This document shows positions 47,076 through 55,077 of a stretch of DNA of 60,966 bases, piece by piece (within the stretch, counting starts at the first letter, position 1; every line of letters starts with the position of its first letter). The notes under the pieces are model-generated. The model made no database searches and had not been told where the DNA came from. It saw only the letters and a list, made by a program, of their open reading frames with translations. Position numbers and translations under genes: made by a program. Source of the DNA: Chitinophagaceae bacterium (GTDB lineage: Bacteria; Bacteroidota; Bacteroidia; Chitinophagales; Chitinophagaceae); assembly GCA_947459295.1 (NCBI GenBank), contig CANHCY010000011.1, positions 1-60,966 of the forward strand. Reading direction: 5' to 3'.

Positions 47076-47726
47076 TTAGTGAAGTCCAGCTTTTAGTTCC
47101 AATAAAAAAGTTTTAAACTTAGTTAAGGTTTGTACTAGCTGCGCCTGCGTATCGGCCTGCGATTTGTTTTGTTTTAAATAGGTTCTTGCGCCTTCTATCG
47201 AATACTTTTTTTGACGTAGTAAAAAGTAAATAATTTGTAAATTTTTGATATCTTCTACTCTAAATAAGCGGTCGCCTTTTCTTGTTTTGCGGGGCTTTAA
47301 AATATCAAATTCATTTTCCCAGTAACGTAGTAAAGAAGTGTTTACTTTAAACCAACTTGCTACTTCGCTGATGGTGTAATATAATTTTTGAGATAATACT
47401 TTTTCGTCCGGAATTTCTATTAAATCTATTTCGGTATCTATTTCGCTATACGATTTGCGCCCTCTTTTGCCAGCTATCTTTTCTATTGTAATGCGGGGCT
47501 GTCTGGGTCTTTCGACATATACAGGTTCAGTAGTCACCGAGGGTTCTATTATTGATACCGGTTCGGCAACAGGCTCAGCAAAACTTGTTTCAGCAGGCAC
47601 CGACGGTTCCACTAGCGAAACCGGTTCCACTACTGGCTTGGCCTTGGCTTTCTTTTTTTCTTTAGCCCCGCCTTGGTCTTGTGTCGGATTTCCAAATAAG
47701 TCTAACTGTTGCAGTTTGGTTTGCAT
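47076..47726 (-). CDS. MerR-family transcriptional regulator with Pro/Glu-rich N-terminal extension
   Basis: The 216-residue protein has a MerR-type winged helix-turn-helix at about 110-180 (YYTISEVASWFKVNTSLLRY, then WENEF and a GDRLFRVEDI segment). The partially repeated N-terminal extension has two similar copies rich in Val, Glu, Pro and Ser (VEPVSLVEPSVPAE and AEPVSIIEPSVTTE, about 31-65). MerR proteins bind palindromic operators between promoter boxes, but no effector-binding cysteines are visible, so the signal is unknown. The extension is probably disordered. The gene is divergent from the glycosyltransferase-like gene. A TACTTTTA box lies 4 bases before its ATG. Confidence 0.85.
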   Translation of the reverse strand: MQTKLQQLDLFGNPTQDQGGAKEKKKAKAKPVVEPVSLVEPSVPAETSFAEPVAEPVSIIEPSVTTEPVYVERPRQPRITIEKIAGKRGRKSYSEIDTEIDLIEIPDEKVLSQKLYYTISEVASWFKVNTSLLRYWENEFDILKPRKTRKGDRLFRVEDIKNLQIIYFLLRQKKYSIEGARTYLKQNKSQADTQAQLVQTLTKFKTFLLELKAGLH

Positions 47727-47730
47727 GTTG

Positions 47731-47738
47731 TAAAAGTA
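47731..47738 (-). promoter_or_regulatory. Near-consensus -7 box for the MerR gene
   Basis: TACTTTTA on the minus strand matches TAnnTTTG at seven of eight positions and ends only 4 bases before the ATG, implying a leaderless or near-leaderless transcript. No -33 element identified. Confidence 0.3.
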
Positions 47739-47768
47739 TGATAAGTATTGAGCCCCTTAACACGCTAA

Positions 47769-47801
47769 TTTGCATCCGTGGAAAAGATGTAAGTATCTTT
47801 G
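47769..47801 (+). promoter_or_regulatory. Bacteroidota promoter for the glycosyltransferase-like gene
   Basis: TTTG (47769-47772), a 21-base spacer and TATCTTTG (47794-47801) give both halves of the Bacteroidota consensus (TTTG-N19-21-TAnnTTTG). This is the best promoter match in the window. The ATG at 47808 is only 6 bases after the -7 box, so the transcript would have almost no leader. Confidence 0.6.
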
Positions 47802-47807
47802 CAGTTC

Positions 47808-48875
47808 ATGAAAATAGCAGTCACTTTAGTGGGTATCCGTGATACCAATTTTTCAAGCATTGGTCGTTTCATTTGGAAATGGCTAGAAGGCGAAATTCAT
47901 GCGCATCCTGAGCATCAATTTATATTATTGTCTGACACTGCACAACCTACTAGTTTTGTAGGTGCACCCAATTGCAGTTGGATAAAAACAAAATATGACC
48001 GATCTAGTTTTGTGTCAGAAAAAATCTGGTACGAAGTTACGGCACCAAAACTACTTAATCCTCTACAACCCGCTCTGTGGTTGCAATTGAGTGGCAGGTA
48101 TGCAGTACGTACAACCATTCCTCAAATATGTTTGTTTGAAGGTAACTTATCTAAATTTGAGCGTTATTTATTTAAAAAGTCGATCCAACATGTAAAACAG
48201 TGGCTTGTTGTAGAGGCGAGGGCGGCTCAACAATTAGAGGAGCAATTTGGTATTCGAAAAGATAGCATCGCAACTATTTCTATTGTGCCTTCTTCCGAAA
48301 TTTATCCGATTGATTATAATTTACAGCTGATGTACAAGGGTACACATGCTGGCGGCACCGAATATTTTTTAGCGGTAGCCCATGAAAACATAAGTAGTAT
48401 TGAGCTTTTACAAGCTTTTTCATTTTTTAAAAAGTGGCAACAAAGCAACATGAAACTGTTACTAGTGCCTGTAAATGGTGTACAGCGTTCGTTTTTAGAA
48501 GAAAAATTGCGCACATATAAGTATAGGGCCGATGTGGTGGTTGTTCCGGCAGGCCTTACGGTACATAACTGGTATCAGATTCTTTCAAGTGCCTACGCTA
48601 CGGTTTTATTAGAAGCGGGTGCTGCATCTTATTTAATAGGGCTAGAAGCCGCTAAAGCGGGCATTTCAGTGATCGCATCTCATTCATTTGCTGCGGCTAT
48701 GGGTATGGTTGATATGGTTACAAGCTATTCAGAAACAACGCCTACTGGCATTGCGGAAGCGCTCCTTTTAGTGTATAAAAACGAAAAAATAAAAGAAGAG
48801 CGGAATCAAAACGGCCTTTTGTTCTTACAAAATCTCAATTTAACCCAAACGCCCTATTTATTTAAAGAGATATAG
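47808..48875 (+). CDS. GT4-like glycosyltransferase (possibly degenerate)
   Basis: The 355-residue protein has a glycosyltransferase-B-like layout: an N-terminal KIAVTLVGIRDTNFSSIGRF segment and a C-terminal IGLEAAKAGISVIAS stretch like the GT4 LEAMA-x-G-x-PVIAS motif. The usual first Glu of the EX7E pair (PSxxEGFG) is not present at the corresponding position; AASYLIGLE appears instead. Activity may thus be altered or lost. No membrane segments. The start at 47808 is preferred over TTG 47799, which lies in the promoter box. It is alone on its strand, divergent from MerR, and gldC follows after a gap. Donor and acceptor are unknown. Confidence 0.65.
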   Translation: MKIAVTLVGIRDTNFSSIGRFIWKWLEGEIHAHPEHQFILLSDTAQPTSFVGAPNCSWIKTKYDRSSFVSEKIWYEVTAPKLLNPLQPALWLQLSGRYAVRTTIPQICLFEGNLSKFERYLFKKSIQHVKQWLVVEARAAQQLEEQFGIRKDSIATISIVPSSEIYPIDYNLQLMYKGTHAGGTEYFLAVAHENISSIELLQAFSFFKKWQQSNMKLLLVPVNGVQRSFLEEKLRTYKYRADVVVVPAGLTVHNWYQILSSAYATVLLEAGAASYLIGLEAAKAGISVIASHSFAAAMGMVDMVTSYSETTPTGIAEALLLVYKNEKIKEERNQNGLLFLQNLNLTQTPYLFKEI

Positions 48876-48900
48876 GCATAGCTATAACATGCTTTAGGCT

Positions 48901-48908
48901 TATTTTTG
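48901..48908 (+). promoter_or_regulatory. -7 promoter box for gldC
   Basis: TATTTTTG matches TAnnTTTG and ends 14 bases before the gldC ATG at 48923. A -33 element is not evident. Confidence 0.4.
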
Positions 48909-48922
48909 CAAAAACTTACTTC

Positions 48923-49270
48923 ATGACGCGTCAATCTAATATCAATATCGAAGTTCATTTAGATGAAAACAAAGTGCCACAGGATATCAAGTGGAATGCA
49001 TCCGACAGTACCGCCGATATGGCACAATCTGCAAGAGCGATGATGCTTGCATTTTGGGATGCTGCAGATAAGTCTGCGCTCCGCATTGATTTGTGGACCA
49101 AAGACATGATGGTGGATGAAATGGCAGATTTTTACTACCAAACATTGATGGGAATGGCAGATACTTTTATTAGAGCCACTCAAGATCAAGCGCTCGCTAA
49201 TGAAATGAAAGAGTTTGCTAAATCTTTTTATAAAAAATTTAGAGACAGTCAAATTCAAAAAAATAAATAA
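48923..49270 (+). CDS. gldC: Gliding motility protein GldC
   Basis: The 115-residue protein matches GldC, a small protein associated with gliding motility in Bacteroidota that is not part of the essential gliding/secretion core. Characteristic are the N-terminal IEVHLDENKVPQDIKW strand region, ALRIDLWTKDMMVDEM and FYYQTLMGMADTFIRATQD. It has no signal peptide, so it appears cytoplasmic. Its presence fits with the type IX sorting domain of the giant adhesin at the left end. Other gld genes are not in the window. The YqeY gene follows 10 bases downstream. Confidence 0.9.
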   Translation: MTRQSNINIEVHLDENKVPQDIKWNASDSTADMAQSARAMMLAFWDAADKSALRIDLWTKDMMVDEMADFYYQTLMGMADTFIRATQDQALANEMKEFAKSFYKKFRDSQIQKNK

Positions 49271-49280
49271 TCAACATACT

Positions 49281-49733
49281 ATGGCAACTTTAGAAGAACA
49301 AGTAATGGCGCAAATGAAAGACGCTATGAAATCAAAGGACGAAGCGTTATTAAGAGGGTTACGTGCCATTAAAGCGGAAATCATAAAAGCAAAAACAGAT
49401 CCAGGTGCTGGTGGTTCTATTACCGCAGAAGTGGAACTCAAACTCTTACAAAAATTAGTGAAATCTAGAAAAGATTCGCTTACTATTTACCAAGAGCAAA
49501 ATAGAGCAGACTTAGCCCAAAAAGAAATCGAAGAAATTGCTGTGATCGAAAAGTTTTTGCCAGCGCAACTTGATGAAGCAGCCATTAAAGAAATTGTAGC
49601 ACAAATTATTGCAACCGTTGGTGCTACTGGACCACAGGATTTAGGAAAAGTGATGGGTGTTGCTTCAAAGCAATTGGCAGGACAGGCAGACGGAAAAGCA
49701 GTTGCAGCTGCAGTTAAAGCGGCATTGGCTTAA
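49281..49733 (+). CDS. GatB/YqeY domain-containing protein
   Basis: The 150-residue protein consists of a YqeY domain, related to the tail of the amidotransferase subunit GatB that helps recognise tRNA. Stand-alone YqeY proteins are widespread with unclear function. Diagnostic parts are MKSKDEALLRGLRAIKAEI, EKFLPAQLDE and a C-terminal LGKVMGVASKQLAGQADGK segment. It is cytoplasmic and helical. The gene sits 10 bases after gldC and 34 bases before the CvpA gene. The start at 49281 is the first ATG giving the standard length. Confidence 0.9.
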   Translation: MATLEEQVMAQMKDAMKSKDEALLRGLRAIKAEIIKAKTDPGAGGSITAEVELKLLQKLVKSRKDSLTIYQEQNRADLAQKEIEEIAVIEKFLPAQLDEAAIKEIVAQIIATVGATGPQDLGKVMGVASKQLAGQADGKAVAAAVKAALA

Positions 49734-49767
49734 TTTATGTAGCTTCACTTAATACAAAAAAGAAAAC

Positions 49768-50304
49768 GTGGTACTAGATATTATTTGTGCAATCATTTTA
49801 ATTGGAGCCCTATTTAAGGGCTATACAAAAGGCTTTATCATTGCACTATTTTCATTTGCAGCGCTACTTATAGGATTAACTGCTGCTACTAAACTTTCGA
49901 CAGTTGTTGCATCTAAAATAGGGCATGATACAGGCATAACAGCAAGTTGGCTTCCGTTTGTATCTTTTTTGCTCATCATGATAGCGGTTACACTCATTGT
50001 TCGTTTGGTGGCTGGTATGTTTCAAAAAGCTGCCGAACTCGTATTACTTGGATGGGCTAATAAACTAGCGGGCATCTTACTTTTTGGTGCTATTTATATG
50101 ACTATTTGGAGTGTGGTCCTTTTTTACGGGGACAAACTGCATTTAATTACCGAAGCAACTAAATCAGCCTCTAAAACCTATAGCTACATTGCGCCTTGGG
50201 GACCTAAAGTACTAAATACAATTGGTGAGGTGATACCTATCTTTAAGGATATGTTTACCAGTTTGGGGGCTCATTTTGAAACCTTAGGCAAACAGGTGCA
50301 ATAA
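49768..50304 (+). CDS. CvpA-family membrane protein
   Basis: This 178-residue inner-membrane protein has about four transmembrane helices (roughly 2-20, 26-46, 62-85, 100-122) and the CvpA signature near the N-terminus (LFKGYTKGFIIALFSFAALL). The family was named for colicin V export; general roles in envelope integrity or purine regulation have been reported. The start is GTG at 49768; no ATG precedes helix 1. It follows the YqeY gene by 34 bases and ends 79 bases before the hydrolase gene. Function here is unknown. Confidence 0.82.
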   Translation: MVLDIICAIILIGALFKGYTKGFIIALFSFAALLIGLTAATKLSTVVASKIGHDTGITASWLPFVSFLLIMIAVTLIVRLVAGMFQKAAELVLLGWANKLAGILLFGAIYMTIWSVVLFYGDKLHLITEATKSASKTYSYIAPWGPKVLNTIGEVIPIFKDMFTSLGAHFETLGKQVQ

Positions 50305-50383
50305 GTATATTATAATTCATCGTTATTTAATGCCGTGATTCCTATTAAAATCATTATTTTAGCCTTGTTCTATACACGTGCTC

Positions 50384-51163
50384 ATGAATTACGAAATTAA
50401 AGTTCAAGATAAAATTAGTTACATCGAAGAAGGTACAGGAGAACCCTTGCTTTTACTCCATGGACTGTTTGGCGCGCTCAGTAATTTCGAACATTTAATT
50501 GAGCATTTTAGACACCGCAATAAAGTAATCGTTCCCATTTTGCCACTTTTTGATTTGGATATTTTTCACACAACGGTAAATGGGCTCGAAAAAATAGTAC
50601 ATAATTTTATTGAAGCAAAAGGATATACCGGTATTCACTTACTTGGTAATTCACTTGGTGGACATGTTGGTCTCGTGCACGTACTCAAGCATCCCGAAAA
50701 AATAAAGTCTCTTACTTTAACTGGTAGTAGTGGCTTATTCGAAAAAGCAATGGGTGATAGTTATCCAAAAAGAGGTGACTACGATTATATTAAAAATAAA
50801 ACGGAACAAACTTTTTACGATCCTGCTGTTGCCACCAAAGAACTGGTAGACGAAGTATTTGAAATCACAAGAAACCGATTAAAAGTGATTAAAATATTAG
50901 CCCTAGCAAAAAGTGCCATCAGAAGTAATTTAGGTCCGGAGCTTAGTCAAATACAACAGCCCACACTTTTAATTTGGGGTAATAATGATATTGTTACGCC
51001 GCCTTATGTGGGTGAAGAATTTCACAAACTCATTCCAAATAGCAAACTTCATTTTGTAGACAAATGCGGACACGCACCCATGATGGAAGTGCCTCAGGAG
51101 TTCAACCAAATTTTAGAAGCATTTTTGAACCAGCTCAGCCATGCTAGCAGCACAACTCATTAA
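50384..51163 (+). CDS. Alpha/beta-fold hydrolase
   Basis: The 259-residue enzyme has the alpha/beta-hydrolase catalytic set: nucleophile Ser in LLGNSLGGHVG, the acid in IWGNNDIVTPP and His in KCGHAPMMEVP. The oxyanion strand LLLLHGLFG lies near the N-terminus. There is no signal peptide, so it is cytoplasmic. Substrate unknown; esterase, lactonase and C-C hydrolase are all possible. The start is ATG 50384 rather than the GTG two codons earlier. Its last 23 bases overlap the next gene (CBS protein), implying translational coupling. Confidence 0.88.
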   Translation: MNYEIKVQDKISYIEEGTGEPLLLLHGLFGALSNFEHLIEHFRHRNKVIVPILPLFDLDIFHTTVNGLEKIVHNFIEAKGYTGIHLLGNSLGGHVGLVHVLKHPEKIKSLTLTGSSGLFEKAMGDSYPKRGDYDYIKNKTEQTFYDPAVATKELVDEVFEITRNRLKVIKILALAKSAIRSNLGPELSQIQQPTLLIWGNNDIVTPPYVGEEFHKLIPNSKLHFVDKCGHAPMMEVPQEFNQILEAFLNQLSHASSTTH

Positions 51164-51800
51164 TACCAGTTTCCCTTCTGTTCATTTATTGGATAAAGCA
51201 TCTTTTGCACTCCAATTGATGGAGGATTACGACTTACAACATTTGTGTGTAGTAACAGAAGATAAATTTGTTGGCATCGTAGATAAAAATGCCCTGCTAG
51301 ATACTGATGAAACAGCTGTCATTGCTACTTTACAAGATGATTTTATTATGGCATCTGTGCACGCCGATGCACATTTTTTAGCGGCTTCCTCACTATTATC
51401 ATTGCACGAATTAACAATGCTCCCCGTTGTTTCAACTTCTGCAGATTTACTAGGTGTAATTACGGCAAAGCATATGCTAACTATCCTTACCAGTTATTTA
51501 GGTGCAGATACTAAGGGTGGTGTTATTGTTTTAGAGATGGAAAGAAGGCAATATTCTTTTGGAGAAATTGTGCGACTCATTGAAACCAATGACGCTTATG
51601 TTACACAACTTAATACGGCTAATGATCCGCAAACAGGCATGTTATTAGTGACGATTAAAATTAATCGAATAGAAGTTTCTACGATTGTGGCAACATTTCA
51701 GCGATATGATTACAGCGTAAAATATTATTTTGGCGAAGAAAATTATCAAAACGAGTTGAAAGAAAATTACAATCATTTACTTTCATACCTCAACATGTAG
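51141..51800 (+). CDS. CBS-domain protein with C-terminal ACT-like region
   Basis: This 219-residue cytoplasmic protein has two tandem CBS motifs in its first 130 residues (LCVVTEDKFVGIVDKN and MLPVVSTSADLLGVITAKHM), which usually bind adenosine nucleotides. A regulatory-like alpha/beta segment (about 145-219, starting GGVIVLEMERRQYSFGEIV) follows, resembling an ACT domain. This CBS-CBS-ACT order resembles Bacteroidota sensor proteins of unknown function. It starts 23 bases inside the end of the hydrolase gene, so the two are co-translated, and 18 bases separate it from the Omp85 gene. Confidence 0.8.
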   Translation: MLAAQLINTSFPSVHLLDKASFALQLMEDYDLQHLCVVTEDKFVGIVDKNALLDTDETAVIATLQDDFIMASVHADAHFLAASSLLSLHELTMLPVVSTSADLLGVITAKHMLTILTSYLGADTKGGVIVLEMERRQYSFGEIVRLIETNDAYVTQLNTANDPQTGMLLVTIKINRIEVSTIVATFQRYDYSVKYYFGEENYQNELKENYNHLLSYLNM

Positions 51801-51818
51801 GTGTAAACGCTTTATTAT

Positions 51819-53183
51819 ATGCGCCTACTTTTTTTCATTTTTATTTTAGGTTTTTCTTTTACTTGTTTGGCGCAACAAAAAATGCCCATTGGTAGTATTG
51901 ATATTGCGGGTAATACAAAAACAAAATATTATATTATTTTACGGGAACTTCCATTTGCAAAAGGTGATTCACTTGATGCACAGCAGTTAGCACCCGCTAT
52001 CATTCAGTCCAAACAATTATTGATGAACACGCAACTATTTGTGGATGTTCAAATCGATACCATGGCGGTTGCTAGCCAGTGGCAAATTCGTATTCAAGTA
52101 AAAGAAAGATGGTATCTATTGCCGCTGCCTTATTTTAGACTCGTAGATCGAAATTTTAACCAGTGGTGGGTAGATCAAAATAGAAGTTTAGACCGCGTCA
52201 ATTATGGCGTAAAATTTATTCAAAACAATGTGTCTGGCAGAAACGATAATTTAAATGTATGGCTCATAACTGGCTACAACAGACAGTTTTCGGCGCGGTA
52301 CACCATTCCGTTTATCGATAAAAAACTCACTAAAGGGTTTAGTGTAGGTTTTTTACACGCCACACAAAAAGAATTGAATATTGCAACAGTTGCAAACAAG
52401 CAGGTGTTTTTAAGGCACACATCCGACGCCAGAAAAACATGGCGTATTGATGGATCTTATTCTTATAGGCCAGACCGTTTTAAACGAACTACCATCAGAC
52501 TTAGTTATTTTAATGAAACGATTGCTGATACGATTCTAAAGGTTCAAAAAAATTATTATCCAGGTCAAACAAATAGTCAGGCAGCACTTGATCTTAGTTA
52601 CCGTTATCAGTATATCAACGTTTCGAATATTGTGTATCCCACATCCGGATATTATACAGACTTTTTTTTGTTGAAAAGATTTGCTTCTCGGGGGCAATCC
52701 ATTTTTCAAATCAGTGCAAGACAATTGTATGCTAAAAAAATAAGTAGTAAAAGTTTTTTAATATTAGACGCAACCACTGCTTATAAATCACCTATCGACT
52801 CTGTATTTTCAAATAGTAGACTTATTGGGTATGGTGGTATGCAATTAAGAGGGCTCGAATATTATGTAGTAGATGGAACGGCTGGTGTGGTATCAAGAAA
52901 CGCTTTGCATTTTAATGTAAAAAATTTCACCCTCACAAATCCGATACCCATAAAAAATCATGAAAAAATCCCTATCAGGCTTTATTTAAAAATGTTTGCC
53001 GATGCTGGTTATGCCTATCATAAATATGCAGGGCCTTCTAACACCTTAAGTAATACACTGTTGTACACCTATGGGGCCGGGATAGACCTTGTAAGTGTAT
53101 ATGATTTTGTCTTTCGTGTAGAATATAGCCGCAACCAGCTAGGGCGGGAAGGCTTATATTTGCAGGGCGAATTTAATTTTTGA
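51819..53183 (+). CDS. Omp85/BamA-TamA family outer-membrane protein (one POTRA)
   Basis: The 454-residue protein has a signal peptide (ending CLAQQ), a single POTRA-like domain (about 20-95, MPIGSIDIAGNTKTKYYIIL) and then a beta-barrel ending in a terminal Phe (QGEFNF), typical of outer-membrane barrels. Its size is well below BamA (about 800-900). It lies 24 bases upstream of nadK. Such small Omp85 proteins are found in Bacteroidota next to nadK-uppS-bamA and may help outer-membrane assembly, but their exact role is unknown. A second Omp85 gene, the true bamA, is about 2.8 kb downstream. Confidence 0.85.
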   Translation: MRLLFFIFILGFSFTCLAQQKMPIGSIDIAGNTKTKYYIILRELPFAKGDSLDAQQLAPAIIQSKQLLMNTQLFVDVQIDTMAVASQWQIRIQVKERWYLLPLPYFRLVDRNFNQWWVDQNRSLDRVNYGVKFIQNNVSGRNDNLNVWLITGYNRQFSARYTIPFIDKKLTKGFSVGFLHATQKELNIATVANKQVFLRHTSDARKTWRIDGSYSYRPDRFKRTTIRLSYFNETIADTILKVQKNYYPGQTNSQAALDLSYRYQYINVSNIVYPTSGYYTDFFLLKRFASRGQSIFQISARQLYAKKISSKSFLILDATTAYKSPIDSVFSNSRLIGYGGMQLRGLEYYVVDGTAGVVSRNALHFNVKNFTLTNPIPIKNHEKIPIRLYLKMFADAGYAYHKYAGPSNTLSNTLLYTYGAGIDLVSVYDFVFRVEYSRNQLGREGLYLQGEFNF

Positions 53184-53207
53184 TGTTTTTGATTTGAATA
53201 TACGCAC

Positions 53208-54086
53208 ATGAAAATTGCAATTTATAGTAGAGGTTTAGATTTGGCAACGCCTAATCCGCTGGCTTTACTGCTTGAAGCATTAGCGCCCCATGACGTTGAA
53301 ATACATGTGTTTCATCAACTACTCATGCACGCCGATTTGCCGGCTGATGCCACCGCTTCACTCATACCATTTAAAGTTTCTTCAGATTTAGATGCTACCA
53401 TAGATTGTCTGATTAGTTTAGGTGGCGATGGTACGATGCTTGACGCCGTTACACTGGTTAAAGATTCTGGCATTCCTATATTAGGTATCAATTTTGGTAG
53501 ACTCGGATTTTTAGCAAGCATTAGCCCAGATGCATTACAAAGTGCAGTAGAAGCTATTGTGAATAGAACGTTTGTAGTAGATAAACGGGCACTTATTCAT
53601 CTCGATTCTAACGAAGGTCTTTTTGGTGACACGCCTTTTGCACTAAATGAATTTGCGATTCACAAACGCGATATTTCTCCCATGATTAAAATACACACGT
53701 ACATTAATGGAGAATTTTTAAATACCTATTGGGCCGATGGACTCATTGTATCCACGCCAACAGGATCTACGGGTTACAGTATGAGTTGCAATGGTCCTAT
53801 ATTATTTCCGGATGCAGCAAGTTTTGTGATTACACCCGTTGCGCCTCATAATTTAAATGTGCGTCCCATTGTTATCCCAGATACAAACGTGGTATCATTT
53901 GAAATTGAAGGAAGGGCAGATCAATTTATTTGTGCACTTGATGCCCGCAAAGAAATCGTTGATAAAACCGTACAATTGGCCATTAGAAAAGAGCAGTTTT
54001 GCGTAAATCTTGTCCGATTAAACGAAAATAGTTTCTTGTCTACGCTCAGAACCAAGCTTACTTGGGGCCTTGATAAAAGAAATTAA
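53208..54086 (+). CDS. nadK: NAD kinase
   Basis: The 292-residue enzyme phosphorylates NAD to NADP. It has the SLGGDGTMLDAV motif and the STPTGSTGYSMS motif that place ATP/NAD, plus LNEFAIHKRD. The length is typical of about 290-300. It follows the small Omp85 gene by 24 bases and precedes the DUF6089-like gene, an arrangement common in Bacteroidota chromosomes. The start ATG at 53208 gives the normal N-terminus (KIAIYSRGL). Confidence 0.95.
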   Translation: MKIAIYSRGLDLATPNPLALLLEALAPHDVEIHVFHQLLMHADLPADATASLIPFKVSSDLDATIDCLISLGGDGTMLDAVTLVKDSGIPILGINFGRLGFLASISPDALQSAVEAIVNRTFVVDKRALIHLDSNEGLFGDTPFALNEFAIHKRDISPMIKIHTYINGEFLNTYWADGLIVSTPTGSTGYSMSCNGPILFPDAASFVITPVAPHNLNVRPIVIPDTNVVSFEIEGRADQFICALDARKEIVDKTVQLAIRKEQFCVNLVRLNENSFLSTLRTKLTWGLDKRN

Positions 54087-54138
54087 CATTTTTGGTATTT
54101 ATTTTTGTTGCTACTTTACATCAAGCAAGCCTCGGCAC

Positions 54139-54990
54139 ATGTTAAAACATTTCATATTTATTATCTTACTTGGCTGTAGTGGTTTCACTGCAAGTGCACA
54201 ACTGATGCAAAGTTTTGTGCATCAAGGCGAGTTTGGTATTGGAGCTGGAGCTGGGCATTATTTTGGTGATTTAAATCCTACCGCCGCTGTTAATAGACCT
54301 AAAGCCAACGCGGGTATTTTTTTTCGAAAGCAATTTAACAATTACATGAGTGTTAGGCTCAGTGGCGAGTATGCGATGCTTGGTTATGCTGATCAGTATA
54401 GTAACAATGTAAGTCAGCGCAGACGAAACCTCAGTTTTAACAGCCATGTATGGGAGGCGGCGCTTTCCTTTGATTTTAACTTTTTTGCATTTCAACCAGG
54501 TTTCGAAGATTTTAGGTTTACACCTTATATTGGCGTGGGTGTTGGAGCGTTTTCTTATGACCCCTATGCGTTTTTGGGCAATCAAAAATATTATTTAAGA
54601 CCATTAGGAACTGAAGGACAAGGGTCTTCGGCGTATCCAACATTTAAAACCTATGCGCCCATTGCGGTGTCGGTTCCACTTACGCTTGGCGTTAAGTATG
54701 CCTTAAGTGAGCAGTTCAATGTTTTTGGAGAGCTGATGTACCGCTTTACCAATACCGATCATCTCGACGATGTGAGTGGGGTGTATGCGCCAGATGCCTT
54801 TCCTACACTACCTGATGGGTCTCCATCTCCTGCATTTTTGCTGCAAGACCGCAGTTACGAAACGGGCAATCCGATAGGAATTAAGGGTAGACAAAGAGGA
54901 AATACCCTTCAAACCGACGTTTTTGCAGGCATTAAAGTGGGGATTTCCTTTAATTTACAAACCTATAAGTGTCCAAAGCCTGTCCAATAA
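54139..54990 (+). CDS. DUF6089-like outer-membrane beta-barrel protein
   Basis: The 283-residue protein has a signal peptide (KHFIFIILLGCSGFTASAQ) and a mature part resembling a small beta-barrel: GEFGIGAGAGHYFGDLNPT, RLSGEYAMLGYAD, FTPYIGVGVGAFSYDP and alternating aromatic strands ending in FNLQTYKCPK. It matches the Bacteroidota-specific DUF6089 group usually found just upstream of uppS and bamA. It could be an accessory outer-membrane protein; function unknown. The ATG at 54139 is preferred because it starts a standard signal peptide; an in-frame ATG at 54070 lies inside nadK and adds 23 residues. Confidence 0.75.
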   Translation: MLKHFIFIILLGCSGFTASAQLMQSFVHQGEFGIGAGAGHYFGDLNPTAAVNRPKANAGIFFRKQFNNYMSVRLSGEYAMLGYADQYSNNVSQRRRNLSFNSHVWEAALSFDFNFFAFQPGFEDFRFTPYIGVGVGAFSYDPYAFLGNQKYYLRPLGTEGQGSSAYPTFKTYAPIAVSVPLTLGVKYALSEQFNVFGELMYRFTNTDHLDDVSGVYAPDAFPTLPDGSPSPAFLLQDRSYETGNPIGIKGRQRGNTLQTDVFAGIKVGISFNLQTYKCPKPVQ

Positions 54991-55044
54991 GCTGTTTTGG
55001 CTATAATTAGGCAAAGTATTCAGCGCAAACCTCTGTTTTTTCGT

Positions 55045-55052
55045 TAATTTTG
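55045..55052 (+). promoter_or_regulatory. -7 promoter box upstream of uppS
   Basis: TAATTTTG lies 25 bases before the uppS ATG and fits TAnnTTTG, suggesting that uppS can be transcribed independently of the upstream barrel gene. No -33 element is seen. Confidence 0.35.
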
Positions 55053-55077
55053 CAGCCTATAAACCCTTTTTTTAAGC

